Shown here: one piece after another, positions 33,200 to 38,476 of the stretch
Position numbering within the stretch: position 1 is the first letter of the stretch
How the letters are laid out: each line of letters begins with the position of its first letter
Program-made: the position numbers and the translations under genes
The notes under the pieces: model-generated
What the model was told of the DNA's origin: nothing
Databases searched by the model: none
The model's input: the letters and a program-made list of their open reading frames with translations, nothing else
NCBI GenBank assembly: GCA_028872015.1
Contig: JAGWLO010000034.1
Location: 1 to 38,476 of the forward strand
DNA: 38,476 nucleotides
Reading direction: 5' to 3'
Origin: Burkholderiales bacterium
GTDB taxonomy: Bacteria > Pseudomonadota > Gammaproteobacteria > Burkholderiales > Burkholderiaceae_C

Positions 33200-34192
33200 T
33201 CAGGGCTGCGCCAGATACTTCTTCTCGACGCCGGCCGCCACCGTGTACTTGGGGTCCACGAAATTGCCCAGGCGCACCTTGCCACACTGGCTGAGCATCA
33301 TGTATGCGTCCCACTGGTCGTAGCCGTACTCCCGTGCCATCCAGCGCACCAGCTCGTGGTACGCGATGCGCGTGGCGTCCTCCAGCGGGCGCGCGCTGCC
33401 GATGGCCATGATCTGCTGTTCGGTCTCCAGCCGCGGCCAGTCGATGGCCCAGCCCTTGATCAGGTCGACGTGGATGGTCGTGCGGCTGGCGTATTCGACG
33501 GCCGTGCCGCAGACCTCGCCGTCGCCCTGGCAGGCGTGGGCGTCGCCGATGAACAGCCGTGCCCCGGGGCTGCGCACCGGCAGGTAGGTGATGCTGCCCG
33601 GGCCCATGTCGGGCACGTCCATGTTGCCCCCGTGGTTGTCGGGCGTCAGCGAGTTGATCGAGTCGATCTCGGGCGACAGGCTCAGGGTACCGATGTGCGG
33701 CCTGTAGGGCAGCGTGACGCGGCGGCTCCAGTACACGCCGTCCTCGTCGAGGTCGATCTTGCGCGTGATCTCCGGCAGCGGATCGTTCAGCAGCGCGGTG
33801 AAGTCGGTGCCCGTGAGCGCACCGAAGCGCGGGATCAGGCAGCAGGTGCCGCGCGGGTTGGCGCCACGCGGCAGCATGCTCTCGATGTAGACCGCGACCA
33901 CGTCGCCCTTCTCGGCACCGTCGATCATGATCGGCCCGCTCTGCGGGTTGAGGAAGGGCACCCGCAGCTTGGCGCTGGGCAGGTCCTGCTCGGTGACGAT
34001 CTTGCCGTCGAAGGCGTCGCGCGTATCGACCACCACCCGGTCGCCGGGTGCGATCTGCAGCACCGGCTGCGAGTACGGGCCGATCGTGTAGTGGAAGGTG
34101 CCCTGGCGGGCCTCGCTGAGTTCGTGCGTCGTGCCGACGCCGCCGCGGGCCGTGCCGCGGGTGTGCATGATGGATTGCTTGAGCCAGCTCAT
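33200..34192 (-). CDS. acetamidase/formamidase family protein
   Basis: A 330-aa protein of the FmdA/AmdA family. Recognisable pieces are QIAPGDRVVVDTRDAFDGKI, PIMIDGAEKGDVVAVYI, the NHGGNMDVPDMGPGSITYLPV block, LFIGDAHACQGDGEVCGTAVE and the C-terminal SQCGKVRLGNFVDPKYTV. Characterised members hydrolyse formamide or acetamide to ammonia and the acid, and zinc binding is likely. The exact substrate is uncertain; linkage to the SDR gene suggests catabolism of a small amide or related compound. GGAG lies 9 bases before the start. Confidence 0.92.
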   Translation of the reverse strand: MSWLKQSIMHTRGTARGGVGTTHELSEARQGTFHYTIGPYSQPVLQIAPGDRVVVDTRDAFDGKIVTEQDLPSAKLRVPFLNPQSGPIMIDGAEKGDVVAVYIESMLPRGANPRGTCCLIPRFGALTGTDFTALLNDPLPEITRKIDLDEDGVYWSRRVTLPYRPHIGTLSLSPEIDSINSLTPDNHGGNMDVPDMGPGSITYLPVRSPGARLFIGDAHACQGDGEVCGTAVEYASRTTIHVDLIKGWAIDWPRLETEQQIMAIGSARPLEDATRIAYHELVRWMAREYGYDQWDAYMMLSQCGKVRLGNFVDPKYTVAAGVEKKYLAQP

Positions 34193-34382
34193 CTCGGTCT
34201 CCGGGTTTCAGGGCCAGTGGATTCTGCGGTGGCGGAGGCTAGAGCGCGATCGGGTCGTGGCCCGGTCGCGCGCCCTGTCGGCGCCGCGGCACCGGCAAGC
34301 AGACGGGCTTTGGGCTCGAGGAACTCGCCACGCCCTGCTGCGTGTTCGGGCTGGGCCGGAACCGCTCGATCCACCGCTCAGG

Positions 34383-35807
34383 TCAGTCGCCGGCCGCCAG
34401 CCTGGACAGGTTGGCCACGGCCGCGGGGGCGCGCTCCTTGAGGCGGGCCAGCACGGCCATCTGACCGGCGTCGCTCTTGTCGGCACCCGCCACCAGCTTG
34501 CCGAAGCCATCCAGCCGACTGGCGCGGATCCAGTCTCGCAGCGCCTTGTCCTGCCCCCATTGGAGCTGGTTGACCATGTTCGCGAGCATGGTGCGCGGGT
34601 AGGCAGCCAGCCTGTGCGTGAACGGCACGGGTGTGCATAGCCGGTTCTTGTGCCCTTCGTCGTCGTAGTGCGCCTCGACGTAGGCCGTGAGCGCCGCACT
34701 GAAGCTGATCAGCGGCGCCCGCAGCAGCTGCGGGACGACGAGCTTGCCCTGGAACACGGGCTGCATCGGCCTTTCGCGCACCGCAGAGGCCGTGCAATCG
34801 ATGAACAGCGTGTCAGGCACGACGGGCACGCGGCCTTGTTGCAGCACCATGCCGTCCTGGTGCAGGACTTGCACACGCCCGAGCCGGATGACCTGGCGAA
34901 TGCGGCGCAGCACGGCCACCTCGTCCTTCGAGACGGTGGCGAAATGGAACATCTGCGGCAGGCGCTCGCGGTCGATGCGCAGCATGGCGCCGCAGGCTTC
35001 GAGCCGCAGGAACAAGTCTTCCAGCGAGGTGGCGCTTGCGAAGGCGTCGATCTGGTCGGCCTGGCCGCCGATCGCATCGAAGAAGAACTCCGGGCCGTTC
35101 TGCGTGCTGACGCGATCCACCAGCCAGGAGTCGCGCGGCACGACCCACTGGATCGCGTCGGCGTCGGCGCCCGACTGCACAAGCCACAGGCAGGCGTCCA
35201 TGGCGGTCTTGCCCGCGCCCAGCACCACGAAGTGCCGCGGCGGGCGCCCGCCCGGCAGCTGATGCAGGTGATGCCACCAACCGGGCAAGGCGTTCGGCGG
35301 CACCAGGCGCACGCCAGGATCGACGGCGAATCGCGGCGTGTGCGTCGCGGGCACCTCAGGGCTGTAGAACGTGGCGTCGACCAGTTTGCGGCGCACCGTG
35401 ACCTGCGTGCGCGCCCCTGAAAGCAGCGACTCGAACAAGCCGTCGCCCAGGTGGTTGCACAAGGGGCGGTAGCGAACGCGGCCGCTGGGCAGCAGGCGCT
35501 GGTTCATGACGCGCTCGAAATAGCCGCTCACCTCGGGCCCCGAGGCCAGCTCCTGCAGCCCCTGGTTCAGGCCCACCTGGTCCTTCAGCCCGCTGCCCAG
35601 CTCCAGCGAGTTCACCCCGTAGAAGGCCGAGGGCTGATGCAAGGTGACGAACGGATAGGCGTCGTTCCAGTGCCCGCCGGGCTTGCCATGGCGGTCCACG
35701 ATGGTGATGTGCGCGTCGGTCTCGGCCAGCAAAGTGTCCGCGAAGGCCAGGCCGACAGCGCCGCTGCCGATGATCAGGTAGTCGGTCTCGACATGGGAGG
35801 TGGACAT
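34383..35807 (-). CDS. FAD/NAD(P)-binding flavoprotein, monooxygenase-like
   Basis: A 474-aa protein with an N-terminal FAD-binding Rossmann motif (YLIIGSGAVGLAFAD, Gly14/16/19), GKPGGHWNDAYPFVTLHQPS resembling flavin monooxygenases, and a second dinucleotide site FVVLGAGKTAMDACLWL (about residue 215). The FxGxWxxxHxxxY Baeyer-Villiger signature is not present, so the reaction is left open. ATG 35807 is chosen because it starts just before the FAD motif and has GAGG 6 bases upstream. It is divergent from the DUF2855 gene, with which it may share a regulated promoter. Confidence 0.87.
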   Translation of the reverse strand: MSTSHVETDYLIIGSGAVGLAFADTLLAETDAHITIVDRHGKPGGHWNDAYPFVTLHQPSAFYGVNSLELGSGLKDQVGLNQGLQELASGPEVSGYFERVMNQRLLPSGRVRYRPLCNHLGDGLFESLLSGARTQVTVRRKLVDATFYSPEVPATHTPRFAVDPGVRLVPPNALPGWWHHLHQLPGGRPPRHFVVLGAGKTAMDACLWLVQSGADADAIQWVVPRDSWLVDRVSTQNGPEFFFDAIGGQADQIDAFASATSLEDLFLRLEACGAMLRIDRERLPQMFHFATVSKDEVAVLRRIRQVIRLGRVQVLHQDGMVLQQGRVPVVPDTLFIDCTASAVRERPMQPVFQGKLVVPQLLRAPLISFSAALTAYVEAHYDDEGHKNRLCTPVPFTHRLAAYPRTMLANMVNQLQWGQDKALRDWIRASRLDGFGKLVAGADKSDAGQMAVLARLKERAPAAVANLSRLAAGD

Positions 35808-35997
35808 GAGTGGCCTCGGCGGTGGCTGCGCGCAGCGTGGTTCGCGCACAGACGACCCGTGCAGCACGGCATGCTATCGGCGCGGCGCACATCGTGCCCG
35901 GCTGCTGGTGCCCTGCGCGAACCCGTAGATACCCGAGGCTCGCGGATACCGAGGCGCGGCGGTGAGAACATCCCGCCCCACCACCCGGAGCCTTGCC

Positions 35998-37131
35998 ATG
36001 ACCACCGATGCCGGCCACCGCCTCGTCATCGCCCGCGCCCAGCTGAGCCGGGCCCACCTGGGCCCCGACCCCGATGCACCGGCCGCGCGTGCGCTGCAAG
36101 CCGGGCAGGCGCGATTGGCGATCGACCGCTTCGCGCTCACCGCCAACAACATCACCTATGCGGCGTTCGGCGAGGCGATGAAGTACTGGCAGTTCTTCCC
36201 GTCGGGGGAGGCCGCTACGGGCTGCCTGCCGGTGTGGGGCTTCGCCGAGGTCGTGGAGTCCCTGGCCCCGGGCCTGGACGTGGGTCGCCGCGTCTGGGGC
36301 TACTTCCCAGCCGGCACGCACCTGGTCGTGCGGCCGTCCAAGGTCTCCGCCACGGGCTTCATCGACGGTGCGGCTCATCGGCAGGAACTGGCGCTGGTCT
36401 ACAACCAGTACGCGTTCTGCGATGCCGACCCTGATTGGAAGCCGGAGACCGAAGGGCTGCAGGCCGTGCTGCGGCCCCTGTTCACGACCTCGTTCCTGAT
36501 CGACGATTTCCTGGCCGACAACCACGTCTTCGGCGCGCAGCAGGTGCTGTTGTCCAGTGCTTCCAGCAAGACGGCATTGGGCACGGCCTTCTGCCTGGCA
36601 CGGCGCCGCGGCATGCCGGGTGCGCCCAGGATCATCGGCCTGACGTCGGCCGCGAACGCCGACACCACGCGCTCGCTGGGCTGCTATGACCAGGTGCTGC
36701 TGTACGAGGCGCTGCCGACGCTGTCCGATCATGTGCCCACGGTGTACGTCGACTTCTGCGGCGATGCCGAGTTGCGTCGGCGTATCCACACGCACTTCGG
36801 CGAGCGCCTGCGCTTCAGCAGTTCCATCGGTGGCACGCACTGGGAGGCGCTGGGTCCGGCGCGTGATCTGCCCGGCCCGCGGCCCACGCTGTTCTTCGCG
36901 CCGGCCCAGATCAAGCTTCGCAGCGCGCCACCGCCCGCAGGCTGGGGCGGCGCTGAACTGCAGCGACGCATCGCGGCAGCCTGGGCTGCGTTCATCCACC
37001 AGGTCGAGGCCGGCGGCTGGGTACGGATCGTCGAGCAGCGTGGCGCGCAGGCGGCGCTGGAGGCGTATGGCCAGATGCTGGCCGGCCGCGCCAGCGCGGG
37101 CGTAGGGCTGATGCTGGGCATGCGTGGATGA
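35998..37131 (+). CDS. DUF2855 family protein
   Basis: The 377-aa protein matches DUF2855 by the segments ALTANNITYAAFGEAMKYW, LPVWGFAEVVES, VWGYFPAGTHLVV and the SSASSKTALGTAFCL stretch. The organisation is reminiscent of medium-chain dehydrogenase/reductase folds (GroES-like start, then a Rossmann-like half), but catalytic residues are not defined and the function is unknown. The start is supported by GGAG 8 bases upstream (35987-35990). It is divergent from a flavoprotein gene across 190 bases, which suggests a shared pathway. Confidence 0.9.
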   Translation: MTTDAGHRLVIARAQLSRAHLGPDPDAPAARALQAGQARLAIDRFALTANNITYAAFGEAMKYWQFFPSGEAATGCLPVWGFAEVVESLAPGLDVGRRVWGYFPAGTHLVVRPSKVSATGFIDGAAHRQELALVYNQYAFCDADPDWKPETEGLQAVLRPLFTTSFLIDDFLADNHVFGAQQVLLSSASSKTALGTAFCLARRRGMPGAPRIIGLTSAANADTTRSLGCYDQVLLYEALPTLSDHVPTVYVDFCGDAELRRRIHTHFGERLRFSSSIGGTHWEALGPARDLPGPRPTLFFAPAQIKLRSAPPPAGWGGAELQRRIAAAWAAFIHQVEAGGWVRIVEQRGAQAALEAYGQMLAGRASAGVGLMLGMRG

Positions 37132-37210
37132 AGCGGCCATGACCCCGGAGCCAGGGTCGCGCCGCCCCGGCGCCGGCGGTCACGCGCAGGGCGGTGACGC
37201 CGGAGGCCTT

Positions 37211-37229
37211 CGCAGCCAAGCAGGCTGCG
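37211..37229. terminator. hairpin between convergent DUF2855 and Crp/Fnr genes
   Basis: CGCAGCC-AAGCA-GGCTGCG forms a perfect 7-bp stem with a 5-base loop in the 137-base spacer between two convergent genes. No U-tract follows on either strand. It may be a terminator aided by Rho or a processing hairpin. Confidence 0.35.
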
Positions 37230-37268
37230 CGCCCTGCCAGCGTGCGCCTGCGCCGAAGCCGGTCCTGG

Positions 37269-38063
37269 CTACACCAGCGCCAGCCGGCGCTCGGGCGCGC
37301 GTGCCGCGCTGGACGACAGCGCCCACAGCGGCGACATGCGGCCCAGAGTGGGCGACGCCGCGCGCAGTCGGCCGTAGCTCTGGCTGATCACTGCGTAGCA
37401 CTCGCAGCTGCGCGCCTCGAGCCCGCCGCGGTCGAGGACAGCGATGCGCCCGCGTGCATAACGGATCAGTCCGTCCTTCTGCAGGCTCAGTGCGCCGGCC
37501 GTGACGCCTTCGCGTCGCACGCCCAGCATCTCGGCGATGCGCTCCTGGGTCACCTTCAGCTCGTGGCTGGGGCTGCGGTCGGCCTGCAGCAGGAGCCAGC
37601 GGCACAACTGTTGCTCGAGCCGGTGGTGCCGATTGCAACCGACGGTCTGCGCCATGTGCGCGGCCAGCGCCTGGGCGTAGCGCAGCAGGGGCCGCATCAC
37701 TGCGCCGGACCGCGCGGCGTGCGCCGCGATGTCCGCCGCGGGCATACGCCAGCCGAAGCCGGCGCCCTGCACGACGGCTGCACTGTGCGCACGGTCGCCG
37801 CCGATGAGGGCGCTGATGCCGACCACCCCTTCGTTGCCGACCACGGCGACCTCGGCGGAGGCGCCGTCGCGCATCGTCGAGACCAGCGAGACGATGGCGG
37901 TGACCGGAAAATAGACGTGCTGCAGCACGTCGCCCACCTTGTGCAGGCAGGCGCCCTGGGGCAATTCGACCCAATGGAGCTGCGGGCGGATCAGCTGCCA
38001 GTCCGCCGGCGTCAGCGACGCGAGCAGGTGGTTGACGTCTTGCGCCGGGGTTTCGTTGTTCAT
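37269..38063 (-). CDS. Crp/Fnr-family transcriptional regulator
   Basis: This 264-aa regulator has an N-terminal cyclic-nucleotide-binding-like beta-barrel (about 10-130, e.g. HVYFPVTAIVSLVSTMRDG), a dimerisation helix, and a C-terminal winged helix-turn-helix (LKVTQERIAEMLGVRREGVTAGALSLQKDGLI). It lacks the N-terminal cysteines of Fnr, so an iron-sulphur cluster is unlikely, and the cAMP-contacting residues of Crp are not evident. About 35 unconserved residues extend the C-terminus. ATG 38063 is chosen; the open frame continues upstream without conserved sequence. Targets are unknown. Confidence 0.9.
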   Translation of the reverse strand: MNNETPAQDVNHLLASLTPADWQLIRPQLHWVELPQGACLHKVGDVLQHVYFPVTAIVSLVSTMRDGASAEVAVVGNEGVVGISALIGGDRAHSAAVVQGAGFGWRMPAADIAAHAARSGAVMRPLLRYAQALAAHMAQTVGCNRHHRLEQQLCRWLLLQADRSPSHELKVTQERIAEMLGVRREGVTAGALSLQKDGLIRYARGRIAVLDRGGLEARSCECYAVISQSYGRLRAASPTLGRMSPLWALSSSAARAPERRLALV

Positions 38064-38431
38064 GGCCCAGTGTGGGCTACGCACCCGCCCGGCAGCGTAG
38101 GACACCGCGCCGAACGCGTGCCGGCGCCGCGCGCGTGGCCGGGTCGGATCGAGGCCAACCATCCGATCGAGGCCAACCGGGGCCGGTGGCCGGTGGCTCC
38201 GCAGCCGCGGCAGGACGCGCGCCCCACGGCCACCGTGACAGCAGGCCCGTCCCGCCCTGCGCAGGACTCGCTGGCTTGCGTCTGGCCAGGTCCGCTTCGC
38301 GCCTCTTGGCAAGGATGCACCAGGCTGCCTAACGCCAAGATGACCGGCCCAGGCAGAACCCGTCTTCGTGGGCGCCGACCGAAACCGACCCAGACGTGTC
38401 AGCAGTCGCCGACGCAAAAAACCCGTGAAAC
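38064..38431. other. non-coding stretch between Crp/Fnr gene and terminal tRNA
   Basis: About 370 bases without a convincing gene; open frames here are Arg/Ala/Pro-rich shadows. It should hold the promoter of the Crp/Fnr gene. A 14-base direct repeat GATCGAGGCCAACC occurs at 38147-38160 and 38165-38178 (period 18), with CGGAT...ATCCG as an inverted pair across the first copy. A T-run on the minus strand (AAAAAA at 38416-38421) follows the tRNA, and could help terminate its transcript although no strong stem precedes it. Confidence 0.6.
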
Positions 38432-38476
38432 TGGTAGGCCGTGTTGGACTTGAACCAACGACCAAAGGATTATGAG
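38432..38476 (-). tRNA. tRNA with anticodon CAT, probably elongator Met, truncated by window end
   Basis: The 3' part of a tRNA on the minus strand: anticodon loop CTCATAA (anticodon CAT, 38472-38474), T arm GTTGG-TTCAAGT-CCAAC, acceptor ACGGCCT, discriminator A and encoded CCA (38432-38434). The anticodon stem lacks the three G-C pairs of initiator tRNA, so elongator Met is favoured. A lysidine-modified Ile2 tRNA cannot be excluded without the 5' half. Confidence 0.88.

Noticed and set aside
34193..34382. 190-base spacer between the flavoprotein and amidase genes as a possible small gene
   Set aside because: Open frames here are Arg/Pro/Ala-rich and lack ribosome sites. It more likely holds the amidase promoter.
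1..38476. CRISPR array, insertion sequence, prophage or integrated element between the two tRNA genes
   Set aside because: No regularly spaced repeats, transposase, integrase or flanking direct repeats of tRNA ends were seen.

Overview
The window is about 38.5 kb of very GC-rich chromosomal DNA. Gene content and order point to a betaproteobacterium of the order Burkholderiales, probably near the Rubrivivax/Leptothrix/Ideonella group. This assignment is an inference from the hemC-hemD-hemX-hemY order, bacterial-type PEP carboxylase, argH beside a LytS/LytR pair, a DUF1841 gene and tRNA style; no database was searched. There is no rRNA, insertion sequence, integrase, phage gene or CRISPR array. 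The window opens with a complete tRNA-Arg(ACG) and closes inside a tRNA with anticodon CAT, probably elongator tRNA-Met.

Layout. 1-4.4 kb: tRNA-Arg, then the heme operon hemCDXY on the minus strand, with 4-base stop/start overlaps. 4.4-7.3 kb: ppc, divergent from hemC. 7.3-10.7 kb: a LytTR response regulator and LytS/AlgZ-type kinase, divergent from argH. 10.7-13.6 kb: a small membrane protein, divergent from dinB (with a good LexA box), then an FMN-dependent alpha-hydroxy-acid dehydrogenase. 13.7-17.2 kb: a zinc-ribbon/receiver protein facing a NarL-type regulator and a hybrid kinase. 17.3-21.0 kb: a MaoC-like hydratase, an orphan ParA ATPase, and a KefF/G-like flavoprotein overlapping a Kef K+/H+ antiporter. 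21.1-24.8 kb: a polyprenyl-phosphate glycosyltransferase, a YdjC/ChbG deacetylase, a GtrA protein and an ArnT-like transferase. Together these resemble a complete pathway for adding a hexosamine to lipid A. 24.9-25.3 kb: DUF1841.

25.3-28.4 kb holds the most notable block. A small photoactive-yellow-protein-like (PYP) PAS protein is followed on the same strand by a PAS-PAS-GGDEF diguanylate cyclase and a DUF3391-HD-GYP phosphodiesterase. This looks like a light (or other PAS cue) to cyclic-di-GMP module. Upstream of it is a Zn/Cd/Pb P1B-type ATPase whose promoter resembles a MerR/CadR-type operator with a 19-bp spacer, and whose transcript may be leaderless.

30.9-38.1 kb is more accessory. 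It holds two class I methyltransferases, an SDR oxidoreductase with a formamidase/acetamidase-family protein, a flavoprotein divergent from a DUF2855 gene, and a Crp/Fnr-family regulator. The last 370 bases before the terminal tRNA hold no convincing gene.
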